DNA of 64,000 bases from Paracoccaceae bacterium (GTDB lineage Bacteria > Pseudomonadota > Alphaproteobacteria > Rhodobacterales > Rhodobacteraceae), in the NCBI GenBank assembly GCA_030148005.1, contig JASBUI010000013.1:124001-188000 (forward strand), read 5' to 3'. Positions 49,523 to 57,833 of the stretch are shown here, in pieces; the stretch's first letter is position 1; each line of letters starts with the position of its first letter. Under the pieces are notes generated by a model. It did no database searches, was not told where the DNA came from, and saw only the letters and a program-made list of their open reading frames with translations. The position numbers and the translations under genes are program-made.

Positions 49523-50005
49523 ATGGCAGGCTCAGTAAACAAGGTCATTTTGGTCGGCAATCTGGGGCGCGACCCCGAGGTGCGGACCTTTCAGAATGGC
49601 GGCAAGGTCTGCAACTTGCGGATCGCAACCTCCGAGACCTGGAAAGACCGCAACAGCGGCGAGCGCAAAGAGCGTACCGAATGGCATTCGGTTGCCATTT
49701 TTTCCGAACCGCTTGCCAAGATTGCAGAGCAATATCTGCGCAAAGGTTCCAAGGTCTACCTTGAGGGCCAGCTTGAAACGCGCAAGTGGCAGGATCAGTC
49801 CGGCGCCGACCGCTATTCAACTGAGGTGGTTCTGCGCCCATATAAGGGTGAGCTGACGCTTCTGGATGGCCGGGGCGACAATCAGGGCGGCGGCGGCGGA
49901 TATATGTCGGATCAGTCATCGGGTGGCGGATCAAGCAGCGGTTCGGGCGGCGGCTTTGGCGGCCCGGCACCTGCCAGCGACATGGACGACGAAATCCCGT
50001 TCTAA
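49523..50005 (+). CDS. ssb: single-stranded DNA-binding protein
   Basis: 160 aa: the OB-fold is in the first 110 residues ([57 protein letters not shown]). A flexible Gly/Ser-rich linker follows, then the acidic tip DMDDEIPF, which recruits replication and repair partners. The ribosome site GGGAGG is ideal. In many bacteria ssb lies next to uvrA; here it is followed by a membrane protease gene. Confidence 0.97.
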   Translation: MAGSVNKVILVGNLGRDPEVRTFQNGGKVCNLRIATSETWKDRNSGERKERTEWHSVAIFSEPLAKIAEQYLRKGSKVYLEGQLETRKWQDQSGADRYSTEVVLRPYKGELTLLDGRGDNQGGGGGYMSDQSSGGGSSSGSGGGFGGPAPASDMDDEIPF

Positions 50006-50043
50006 GGGCCAGCGCTTTGGCCCTCTAACATAAAGGAGGCGTC

Positions 50044-51126
50044 ATGCAGTGGTCATTTTCAGTCGGCAGGCTCTTTGGATCAGAGCTTCGAATTCATGCC
50101 ACGTTCTTTCTGCTTTTGCTCTGGATCGGCGGCGCGGCCTATGTCGCGCACGGGGCCCAGGCGGCGGTTCAGAACGTGGCCTTCATCCTTGCACTTTTCG
50201 TTTGCGTCATCGCGCATGAGTTTGGTCACGCGCTGATGGCGCGGCGCTATGGCATCCGAACGCCGGATATCACGCTTTTGCCGATCGGCGGCATGGCGCG
50301 GCTGGAACGGATGCCCGAAAAACCGGCCGAAGAGATCGCGGTGGCGCTGGCTGGCCCGGCCGTCAACGTGGTGATCTGGGCCGCGCTTGCGCTTTTGCTG
50401 GGGGCCACGGGCGTCGGGGCGCTGGCGCAGATGAGTTCGGGCGCGGCTATCGGGGCGAGCGACTTTCTAGCCCAGCTTGCCGCGATCAACCTCTTTCTGG
50501 CCGCCTTCAACATGATCCCGGCCTTTCCGATGGATGGCGGGCGGGTCTTTCGCGCCTTCATGGCGATGTTCATGCCGCGCGAGAGGGCCACGCGCATCGC
50601 CGCGGGCGCAGGTCAGGCGCTGGCCTTTGCCTTCGGTTTCTGGGGTCTGATGGGCGGCAACGTCATCCTGATCCTGATCGCGATCTTCATCTTCATGGCG
50701 GCGGCGGCCGAAAGCAACGATGTGCAGATGACCAGCGCCGCCAAGGTGCTGAAGGCGCGCGATGCTATGATCACTGCCTATGAAAGCCTGCGCCCCGATG
50801 ACACGATGCAAACCGCATCGGCGGCGCTGATCCGCACCACCCAGCATGAGTTTCCCGTGCTTGATGAGGCTGGCGCGCTGGTGGGGTTTCTGACGCGCAA
50901 CGCGATCTTTCACGCGGTCGCGCATGGCAAGAACGGCATGCAGGTCGGTGAGGCGATGGAAACCGACATTCCACGGGTTCCCCTTGGCGGGCCATTGGAT
51001 GAGGTTCTGCGCGCCCTTCACGGCAAGGTCCCGGCGGTTGCCGTCACCGACAAGGCGGGCGCAATGCTTGGCTATGTCACGCGTGAAAATCTGGGTGAGC
51101 TTATGGTGATGCGCGCGCGCCGCTAG
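50044..51126 (+). CDS. site-2 protease (M50) with tandem CBS domains
   Basis: 360 aa. The zinc motif HEFGH is at residues 58-62 in the second or third membrane helix, and the third ligand is in FNMIPAFPMDGGRVF (around 155-168). Two CBS domains make up the last ~130 residues (ARDAMITAYESLRPDDTMQTA and VGEAMETDIPRVPLGGPLDE). CBS domains bind adenine nucleotides, so the protease may respond to energy state, as in the SpoIVFB-like M50 branch. It follows ssb by 38 bp and converges on aroB. Confidence 0.92.
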   Translation: MQWSFSVGRLFGSELRIHATFFLLLLWIGGAAYVAHGAQAAVQNVAFILALFVCVIAHEFGHALMARRYGIRTPDITLLPIGGMARLERMPEKPAEEIAVALAGPAVNVVIWAALALLLGATGVGALAQMSSGAAIGASDFLAQLAAINLFLAAFNMIPAFPMDGGRVFRAFMAMFMPRERATRIAAGAGQALAFAFGFWGLMGGNVILILIAIFIFMAAAAESNDVQMTSAAKVLKARDAMITAYESLRPDDTMQTASAALIRTTQHEFPVLDEAGALVGFLTRNAIFHAVAHGKNGMQVGEAMETDIPRVPLGGPLDEVLRALHGKVPAVAVTDKAGAMLGYVTRENLGELMVMRARR

Positions 51127-51149
51127 GGGGCGGCAAATGCCTACGCCCG

Positions 51150-52268
51150 CTATTTGCGCGGGGCGGCCAGCGCATCGTGCAGAACCTCAAGCACCTTCTG
51201 CGGCGGCACATCGCCGGTGACAAAGGCCTGACCGATCCCGCGGGCCAGAATGAAACGCAGCTGCCCGTCGACGACCTTCTTGTCCTGCGCCATCAGCGCC
51301 AAAAGCGCCTCGGCGCGTGGCAGGCTACCGTCGATATCGCCCAGATCGGTCTTCATCCCCATGGCCCGAAGATGGGCGCGCAGGCGCGAGGGGTCTTCCT
51401 GACTGCAAAGACCCAACCGCGCCGACAACTCAAAAGCCAGCGCCGTGCCGATCGACACCGCCTCACCATGCAAAAGCCGGTCTGAATAGCCCGTCGCCGC
51501 CTCCAGCGCATGGGCAAAGGTGTGGCCCAGGTTCAAAAGCGCGCGGTCGCCCTGTTCGGTTTCATCGCGCACCACGATGTCGGCCTTCATCTGGCAGGAC
51601 CTGCGCACCGCTTCAACGCGCGCCTCAACATCGCCCGAGGCAAGCTTGGGGCCCATCTTTTCAAGCCATGTAAAGAAATCTTCGTCCCCCAGCGCGCCGT
51701 ATTTGATGACCTCGCCATAGCCTGCCAGAAAATCGCGCGGCGCCAGCGTTCCCAGAACATCCACATCCGCCAGAACCAGCGTGGGCTGATGAAAGGCGCC
51801 GATCAGGTTCTTGCCTTGCGATGCGTTGATTCCGGTCTTGCCCCCGACAGAGCTGTCGACCTGCGCCAGAAGAGAGGTCGGCACCTGCACGAAACGCACG
51901 CCCCGGCGCAGGATCGCGGCGGCAAAACCAACCAGATCGCCGATCACCCCGCCGCCAAGGGCCAGAACGATATCGCTACGCTCGACCTTCTGATCCAAAA
52001 GCCAGTCGACGGTGCGCGTCAGATGCGGCCAGCTTTTGGTCGCCTCACCCGCAGGCAGGGTCAGATCGGACATCTCGATGCCCGCATCCGCCAGACCTGC
52101 GCGCAAAGCCTCCAGATGCAGGGGACCGACGTTTTCATCGGTGACAACCGCAACGCGGGGACGTTTGAGAAACGGCGCGATAAGGGCGCCCGAGCGGGCC
52201 AAAAGCCCCTGCCCTATGTGGATGTCATAGGCCCTTGTATCCAGCGGCACATGCACGGTCTTTGTCAT
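51150..52268 (-). CDS. aroB: 3-dehydroquinate synthase
   Basis: 372 aa. NAD-binding and active-site blocks are DIVLALGGGVIGDLVGFAAA, VQVPTSLLAQVDSSVGGKTGIN, and the zinc-ligand regions NLGHTFAHALE and LLHGEAVSIG. It converts DAHP to 3-dehydroquinate in the shikimate pathway. Its ATG overlaps the aroK stop by 4 bp, the common aroK-aroB pair. Confidence 0.96.
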   Translation of the reverse strand: MTKTVHVPLDTRAYDIHIGQGLLARSGALIAPFLKRPRVAVVTDENVGPLHLEALRAGLADAGIEMSDLTLPAGEATKSWPHLTRTVDWLLDQKVERSDIVLALGGGVIGDLVGFAAAILRRGVRFVQVPTSLLAQVDSSVGGKTGINASQGKNLIGAFHQPTLVLADVDVLGTLAPRDFLAGYGEVIKYGALGDEDFFTWLEKMGPKLASGDVEARVEAVRRSCQMKADIVVRDETEQGDRALLNLGHTFAHALEAATGYSDRLLHGEAVSIGTALAFELSARLGLCSQEDPSRLRAHLRAMGMKTDLGDIDGSLPRAEALLALMAQDKKVVDGQLRFILARGIGQAFVTGDVPPQKVLEVLHDALAAPRK

Positions 52269-52834
52269 TGGCGACTGCCTTTTCTAAGCTCAAGGACATC
52301 GGGGCGCGTCAGCAGCGCGCGCACAACCTGACCCGACATATCCGCTATGGAATAGGACGGATCGGCTTTGACGGAAAGATCGGCCAACCCATATTGCGGC
52401 ACGCGGGCATCATAGATCTCGGCCAGGGTGGCCTTGGGGTTGGCGGTGCGCAAAAGCGGCCTTGTGTCCTTGTGGCGCACGCGCGCCCACAAAAGTTCCA
52501 GATCCCCGTCCAGCCAGACCGATACACCGCGCTCGGTGATCATCTGGCGATTGCGCGGCGCAAGAAAGGCCCCGCCCCCCGTCGACAGAACGCCGGGCCG
52601 CCCGTCCAGCAGGCGCGAGATCACCTCGGATTCGCGATCTCTAAAGAAAGGCTCGCCGTCGCGGGCGAAAATCTCGGCGATGGACATGCTGGCCGCTTTC
52701 ACGATCTCGTCATCGCTATCTAGGAACCTGACGCCCAAATGCTCGGCCAAATGGCGCCCAACAGCCGATTTTCCGGCCCCCATCATCCCGACCAGCACGA
52801 TTGTCTTCTTAAGTCTGTAGCTCTGATCGGCCAT
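52265..52834 (-). CDS. aroK: shikimate kinase
   Basis: 189 aa from the ATG at 52834; the frame runs 43 codons further upstream but through the divergent promoter region. The P-loop is VLVGMMGAGKSAVGRHLA, with LDSDDEIVKAASMSIAEIF, RDRESEVI and LSTGGGAF also typical. It phosphorylates shikimate with ATP. It diverges from the 44-aa membrane peptide gene across 112 bp. Confidence 0.95.
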   Translation of the reverse strand: MADQSYRLKKTIVLVGMMGAGKSAVGRHLAEHLGVRFLDSDDEIVKAASMSIAEIFARDGEPFFRDRESEVISRLLDGRPGVLSTGGGAFLAPRNRQMITERGVSVWLDGDLELLWARVRHKDTRPLLRTANPKATLAEIYDARVPQYGLADLSVKADPSYSIADMSGQVVRALLTRPDVLELRKGSRQ

Positions 52835-52946
52835 GTCCCGCCCAATTTCGACGCTCGACCGCCTGAATGGCGTGATCTTGCCGAAAAAGCCATATATAAA
52901 CGAACCGGGCAGGAAAAGCCGGATACAATAAAAAGGCGATGGCACG

Positions 52947-53081
52947 ATGGGGCGGTTATTCAAACTGTTATTTGTACTGATTATACTCGGTCTTCTGGGG
53001 CTTGTTGGATACGCCTACCTGGGCGATCTTACGCCGGTGCGTAGTGAAGTGAAGCAACCGGTTGAGCTGAATGTGGATTAA
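52947..53081 (+). CDS. 44-aa small membrane protein
   Basis: Starts MGRLFKLLFVLIILGLLGLV and ends with ELNVD. It has one N-terminal membrane helix and a short periplasmic tail with GYAYLGDLTPVRSEVKQPVE. AAAAGG lies upstream of the ATG at a slightly long distance. Its end overlaps the start of the next gene by 11 bases in another frame, pointing to coupled translation. I recall tiny proteins ending in a similar LGDL...VxLNVD pattern in this position before xerD in related genomes, but could not verify it. The function is unknown. Confidence 0.7.
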   Translation: MGRLFKLLFVLIILGLLGLVGYAYLGDLTPVRSEVKQPVELNVD

Positions 53082-54594
53082 AAGCGTCGTCTTTCTGGGG
53101 TTGATGGCAGGGTCCGGCTGGGCGCAAAGCCCGATGTCGGCCATTGACTGGCTGTCTGACACAGCCGCGGCGCCCGAAACGCCGGCGGTTACCGCTGGCC
53201 CCGATGTCACCACAAGCGCAGCGGTTGGCGATGTGTCGGTCAGCACGCTGGATGGGCCCGGCGTTGGCGCGGTGGGCGTTCTGTCCTCGGCCGCAACGGG
53301 GCTGCCAGAGACGCTTTGGGTCGGCACGCCCATAACCCGCATTCAGGCTTTGTTCAGCACGCTGCAACCTTCACGGCTGGCGGCGATCAACGATCTTGTC
53401 GTAACGCTGATGCTGGCCGAGGCGGGACCGGGCGCCAAGGCTGATGGCGAGCCGCTGCTTCTGGCGCGGGTTGACCTTTTGTTGTCGCGCGGGGCGCTTG
53501 AACCAGCGGCGGCGCTTCTCGATCAGGCGGGTACGGGGGATGCGGCGCGCTTTCGCCGGGCCTTTGACGTGGCGCTTCTGACCGGGGCCGAGGACCGCGC
53601 CTGCAACACATTGCGCCAAAGCCCCGGCGTGCGCCCGACCTATCCTGCGCGCATCTTTTGCCTTGCGCGCACCGGCGACTGGAACGCCGCCGCGCTGACG
53701 CTGGATGCCGCGCGCGCGCTGGGTCAGGTCAACACCGATGACGACACGCTTCTGGCAAGCTTTCTGGACCCTGAACTGGCCGACCACCTTGCGGTGCCGC
53801 GCGGCATGACCCCCTCTCCATTGACCTTCCGGATGCTGGACGCCATTGGCGAGCCGCTGCCGACCGGCCCGCTGCCGTTGGCCTTTGCCCAGTCCGACCT
53901 GCGAAGCTCGATCGGCTGGAAGGCACAGCTTGAAGCGGCAGAGCGGCTGGCACGCGTGGGCGCGATATCTCCGGCGCGGCTGATCGATCTTTTCACCCGC
54001 CGCGCGCCATCGGCCTCGGGCGGGATCTGGGACCGCGTCGCGGCAGTGCAGGCGCTGGAAAAGGCGCTTCACGACAAAGACGCGGGCGCGGTGGCACAAA
54101 CGCTTGCGCCCGCCTATGAGGAGATGCGCGCCGAAGGGCTTGAGGTGCCGTTTGCCGTGGCCGTTGGCCCCAAGCTTCAGGATGTCACCCTTTCGGGCCC
54201 GGCGTCCGAGCTTGCCTATCGCATCACGCTTTTAACCTCTGACTATGAGGCCGCAACGCGCCGCCACACCCATGATCCGGTATCCAAGCGCGATGACTTC
54301 CTGACCGGCCTTGCGCGCGGTCTGCCCGATGGCACGCCGCCCTATGATCAGATGTCGGCGGCCGTGGCTCAGGCCTTTGCCGGCGCTCCGCCGCCGCGCG
54401 AATTGGGCGATCTGGCCCGCAAGGGGCGGCTGGGCGAGGCGATCCTGATGGCCACCAAGATGGTCGACGCCGGTATCTCGGGCGATTTCAAACAATTGAC
54501 AGCCGGGCTTGCCTTTTTGCGCAGTGTCGGGCTTGAGGATGTATCGCGCCGCGCGGGCCTGCAGGCGCTGATCCTCGCGCCAAAGGGCGGTTGA
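53071..54594 (+). CDS. secreted helical-repeat protein, 507 aa, unknown function
   Basis: The signal peptide (MWIKSVVFLGLMAGSGWAQ) is followed by a low-complexity Ala/Thr/Val linker (residues about 30-85), then an all-helical region with TPR-like pairs (for example LLLARVDLLLSRGALEPAAALLDQAG and FCLARTGDWNAAALTLDAARALGQ). No catalytic motif is recognised. It overlaps the 44-aa gene at its 5' end and the xerD start at its 3' end (TGATG), so the three are one operon. It is likely a periplasmic scaffold or binding protein. Confidence 0.72.
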   Translation: MWIKSVVFLGLMAGSGWAQSPMSAIDWLSDTAAAPETPAVTAGPDVTTSAAVGDVSVSTLDGPGVGAVGVLSSAATGLPETLWVGTPITRIQALFSTLQPSRLAAINDLVVTLMLAEAGPGAKADGEPLLLARVDLLLSRGALEPAAALLDQAGTGDAARFRRAFDVALLTGAEDRACNTLRQSPGVRPTYPARIFCLARTGDWNAAALTLDAARALGQVNTDDDTLLASFLDPELADHLAVPRGMTPSPLTFRMLDAIGEPLPTGPLPLAFAQSDLRSSIGWKAQLEAAERLARVGAISPARLIDLFTRRAPSASGGIWDRVAAVQALEKALHDKDAGAVAQTLAPAYEEMRAEGLEVPFAVAVGPKLQDVTLSGPASELAYRITLLTSDYEAATRRHTHDPVSKRDDFLTGLARGLPDGTPPYDQMSAAVAQAFAGAPPPRELGDLARKGRLGEAILMATKMVDAGISGDFKQLTAGLAFLRSVGLEDVSRRAGLQALILAPKGG

Positions 54595-55514
54595 TGGAAC
54601 GGCTGATCCAAAGCTTTCTTCAGGCGCAGGCCGCCGAACTTGATGCGGCCACCAATACCCAGCTTGCCTATGCCCGCGATCTGAAGGATTTCGCCGAATG
54701 GCTGCGCGGCAAGGGGATGGATTTCGCCGCCGCCGGGCGCGATGACATTGAAAGCTATCTTATCTTTTGCGATGCGCAGGGCCTTGCGCGCGCCACCCGG
54801 GCGCGGCGCCTTTCGGCCATCCGCCAGCTTTATCGCTTCATGTTCGAAGAGGGGTTGCGCAGCGACAATCCGGCCATTCGCATCAAGGGGCCGGGCCGCG
54901 ACCGCAGGCTGCCCAAGAACCTCTCGCAGAAAGAGGTCGATCTGCTGCTTGAGGCGGCCCAGACAGCGCCCAAGACCCCGGCCGAAAAGCTTCGGATGGT
55001 CTGTCTGATGCAACTTCTTTACGCCACGGGCATGCGGGTCAGCGAACTTGTCGGCCTGCCGGTTTCAGCCGGGCGCGGCGATCCCAACATGCTTTTGGTG
55101 CGCGGCAAGGGCGGCAAGGAACGCATGGTGCCCCTTTCGCCGCCCGCGCGCGCGGCCTTGGCCGAATGGATCGTGCACCGGGACGAAGCGCAGGAAGAGG
55201 CGCGCGCCCAAGGCATCGCGCCCTCGCGCTATCTTTTTCCCTCGCGCGGCAAGGAAGGGCACCTGACGCGCAACTGGTTTTACGGGCGCATCAAACAGCT
55301 GGCCGTCGCCGCAGGCGTGCCGCCCGATCGCGTCACACCCCACAGCCTGCGCCACGCCTTTGCCACGCATCTTCTGGCCGGGGGCGCCGATCTGCGATCT
55401 ATCCAGACGCTGCTGGGCCATGCCGATATCTCAACGACCGAGATCTACACTCATGTTCTGGAAGAGCGGCTGAAAGAGCTTGTTCTGCGCCACCACCCGC
55501 TGGCCGACGACTAG
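54594..55514 (+). CDS. xerD: tyrosine recombinase XerD
   Basis: 306 aa from the ATG at 54594. The N-terminal SAM-like domain (YARDLKDFAEWLRGKG) is followed by the catalytic domain with Arg in LYATGMRVSELVGLP, HSLRHAFATHLL, LLGHADISTT and the nucleophile Tyr in EIYTHV. With XerC it resolves chromosome dimers at dif. It is a chromosomal housekeeping recombinase, not a phage integrase, judging by length and neighbours. No attachment site is seen near it. Confidence 0.92.
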   Translation: MERLIQSFLQAQAAELDAATNTQLAYARDLKDFAEWLRGKGMDFAAAGRDDIESYLIFCDAQGLARATRARRLSAIRQLYRFMFEEGLRSDNPAIRIKGPGRDRRLPKNLSQKEVDLLLEAAQTAPKTPAEKLRMVCLMQLLYATGMRVSELVGLPVSAGRGDPNMLLVRGKGGKERMVPLSPPARAALAEWIVHRDEAQEEARAQGIAPSRYLFPSRGKEGHLTRNWFYGRIKQLAVAAGVPPDRVTPHSLRHAFATHLLAGGADLRSIQTLLGHADISTTEIYTHVLEERLKELVLRHHPLADD

Positions 55515-55529
55515 GGTTTTGCGCCGGTT

Positions 55530-56399
55530 TTACGCCCGGGCGCCCAACCCCGCCTTGCGGCGCATCTGCGGCGGCAGGATGTCTTCTGACGGCCAGATGC
55601 CGCTTTGCAGGGTATCATTGTAACCTTGTTTGAGGCCCGCGCGCTCCATCTCGCGCTGGGCGGCCTTTACGTCATAGTCCAGCCGCTGGAACACGACGCC
55701 ATCGCGCGACAAAAGGCCAAAGCGGGTCTGGGGCCGCCCGTCATGCGGCGGCATGCCGATGGCGCCCGCGTTGATCCACAAAACGCCGTCTATCTCGCGC
55801 TGAAAGGCAAGGCCGCAATGGCCTGCAACAATTCCATCCACGGGGCCGATGCTGGCGGTGATCGCCGCTATTTCCTGCCGGAACTCATCGGGGGAGGAAA
55901 CAGGCCACAAAAACCGGCTGATGTCAGTGGCCCCGCCATGGATCACCGCATAACGCGCGCCCCCGTGGGTAAAGACGGCCATATCCGGCAGCGCGCCCAT
56001 CCAGTTGCGCGCGCCCGCTTCAAGTGTGGCGTTGGCATGGGCATACCAGCCCGCTGACAGAAGATCGCAAGCCGATCCATCCTCAAACCCGCAGCCGCAA
56101 GTATCGGCGCCCGCGGCAAGCTGGCGCTCGCAGTTTCCCGCGATCGTCCTGATGCCGCTATTGCGAAAACGCTCGACCACTTCTGCGGGCTGGCCGCAGT
56201 AAGCCACCAGATCACCGGTCGAGACCATGGAGGCGGGCGAGATGCCTTGCGCGCGGCCCCAAGCGGTCAGCGCCTCAAAGGCCTGCAGGTTCGAATGGAC
56301 CCCGCCAAACAGGATGACATCGCCCTCAAGCTGCCCCAGATCCAAAAGCTTCACCGCTTGCCTCCCTTGCGCGATACGCATGCATTGAGCATAAGACAT
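55530..56399 (-). CDS. metallophosphoesterase-fold protein with degenerate metal site
   Basis: 289 aa from the ATG at 56399; an alternative start is at 56381. The calcineurin-like fold is recognisable: LFGGVHSNLQAFEAL near the N-terminus, STGDLVAYCG, IAGNCERQL, AVIHGG, and VAGHCGLAF. Two usual metal ligands are changed: the first DxH is GVH (Asp to Gly), and the last GHxH is GHCG (His to Gly). A CGCGFEDGSAC cysteine cluster follows the third motif. It may be a metal-poor or non-catalytic member. It converges on xerD (15-bp gap) and diverges from the CorC-type gene. Confidence 0.75.
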   Translation of the reverse strand: MSYAQCMRIAQGRQAVKLLDLGQLEGDVILFGGVHSNLQAFEALTAWGRAQGISPASMVSTGDLVAYCGQPAEVVERFRNSGIRTIAGNCERQLAAGADTCGCGFEDGSACDLLSAGWYAHANATLEAGARNWMGALPDMAVFTHGGARYAVIHGGATDISRFLWPVSSPDEFRQEIAAITASIGPVDGIVAGHCGLAFQREIDGVLWINAGAIGMPPHDGRPQTRFGLLSRDGVVFQRLDYDVKAAQREMERAGLKQGYNDTLQSGIWPSEDILPPQMRRKAGLGARA

Positions 56400-56423
56400 C
56401 AAAGCCCCCAAGCAAAAAGCGAA

Positions 56424-57731
56424 ATGAGCCAATTGTCACCCCTTATTGATACCGCCTTCTGGATCTCGGCCTCTGCGATCCTGGTCCTATTGATCCTTTC
56501 GGGCTTTTTCTCGGGCTCGGAAACGGCGCTGACGGCTGCCTCGCGCGGCAAGCTGCGCGCGCAGGCCGACAAGGGATCGAAGGGCGCCGAACAGGCGCTG
56601 AAGATCACCGAGGATAATGAGCGGCTGATCGGGTCGGTCCTTTTGGGCAACAACCTTGTCAACATCCTTGCCGCCTCGCTTGCGACCTCGCTTTTCACCC
56701 GGCTTTTCGGGGCCAATGGCGTGGCGCTGGCGACGCTGGTGATGACGCTTCTGGTGCTGATCTTTGCCGAAGTTCTGCCCAAGACCTATGCCATCACCAA
56801 TGCCGAGGCGGCGGCGGCGCGCGTGGCGCCGGTGGTGCGGCTGATCATCCTGATCTTTGCCCCGATCGTATCGGCGGTGCGCGCCCTTGTGCGCGGGATA
56901 CTGCGGCTCTTTGGCGTGCGCGCCGACCCCGAGGGGCATATTCTGGCCGTGCGCGAAGAGATCGCGGGCGCAATATCATTGGGCCATTCCGAAGGCGTGG
57001 TTGAAAAGGAAGACCGCGACCGCATCCTTGGCGCGCTTGATCTGGGCGACCGGACGGTCGAAGAGATCATGCTTCACCGCAGCCAGATCGAGATGGTCGA
57101 TGCAGATGCCGACCCCGAAGAGATTCTCAGCCAGCTTTTGCAGTCGCGCTATACGCGCCTTCCGGTTTTCCGGGGCGATCCGGACAATATCATCGGCGTG
57201 ATCCACGCCAAGGACCTCTTGCGCGCGATGGACCGTCTGATGCGTGGGCCCGAGGCGTCAGAGGCCGCGTTGAAGGTGTTTCGCGTACTCGATGTGGCGA
57301 TGAAACCCTACTTCGTGCCAGAGACGACGACGCTGGACGATCAGATGCGCCAGTTCCTGCGCCGGCACACGCATTTTGCGCTGGTGGTGGATGAATACGG
57401 AAGCCTTCAGGGGCTGATCACGCTTGAAGATATCCTTGAAGAGATCGTGGGCGAGATCACGGACGAATATGACGCGGGCGACGGTCAGCCGATGGCGCGC
57501 GACGCCGATGGCAGTTTCCTTGTGGACGGGGCGATGACGATCCGCGATCTCAACCGCGCCAACGACTGGAACCTGCCCGACGACGAGGCGGTAACCGTGG
57601 CCGGGCTTGTCATTCACGAAGCCCAGTCGATCCCCGAGATGGGCCGCGTCTTTACCTTTCACGGATTTCGCTTTGAAGTGCGCGAGCGGATCGACAACCG
57701 CCTGACGCTTTTGAAGATCCGCCCGATCTGA
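56424..57731 (+). CDS. HlyC/CorC (CNNM) family membrane protein with CBS domains
   Basis: 435 aa from the ATG at 56424; the upstream in-frame extension overlaps the divergent gene. The DUF21 membrane domain with four helices (SASAILVLLILSGFFSGSETALTAASRGKL) is followed by two CBS domains (VEEIMLHRSQIEMVD and VAMKPYFVPETTTLDDQM) and a C-terminal CorC/HlyC domain (DGAMTIRDLNRANDWNLPDDEAVTVAGL). The family exports or regulates Mg2+ and other divalent cations. A terminator and an extragenic repeat copy follow it. Confidence 0.92.
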   Translation: MSQLSPLIDTAFWISASAILVLLILSGFFSGSETALTAASRGKLRAQADKGSKGAEQALKITEDNERLIGSVLLGNNLVNILAASLATSLFTRLFGANGVALATLVMTLLVLIFAEVLPKTYAITNAEAAAARVAPVVRLIILIFAPIVSAVRALVRGILRLFGVRADPEGHILAVREEIAGAISLGHSEGVVEKEDRDRILGALDLGDRTVEEIMLHRSQIEMVDADADPEEILSQLLQSRYTRLPVFRGDPDNIIGVIHAKDLLRAMDRLMRGPEASEAALKVFRVLDVAMKPYFVPETTTLDDQMRQFLRRHTHFALVVDEYGSLQGLITLEDILEEIVGEITDEYDAGDGQPMARDADGSFLVDGAMTIRDLNRANDWNLPDDEAVTVAGLVIHEAQSIPEMGRVFTFHGFRFEVRERIDNRLTLLKIRPI

Positions 57732-57736
57732 GCCTG

Positions 57737-57770
57737 AAGAAAAGGCGCGCCCTTGCGGGCGCATTTTCTT
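57737..57770 (+). terminator. terminator after the CorC-type gene
   Basis: GCGCCC, loop TTGC, GGGCGC, then ATTTTCTT, with an AAGAAAA on the 5' side that can extend the stem. It lies 6 bp after the stop. Confidence 0.75.
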
Positions 57771-57788
57771 GTTCTTCGGCACTTGCGT

Positions 57789-57827
57789 GCCGGATGCCTC
57801 CGGCGGGGATATTTGGCCACAAAGAAG
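57789..57827 (+). repeat. extragenic element, copy D
   Basis: A GCCGGA/TCCGGC hairpin, then GGGGATATTTGGCCAC and AAAGAAG. It lies between the CorC-type terminator and the 3' end of the convergent HerA-like gene, 7 bp from the latter's stop. Confidence 0.75.
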
Positions 57828-57833
57828 GGGGGC

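Noticed and set aside
54594-55514. xerD as a phage or island integrase
   Set aside because: The length, housekeeping motifs and absence of a tRNA, attachment repeats or mobile cargo nearby favour chromosomal XerD.
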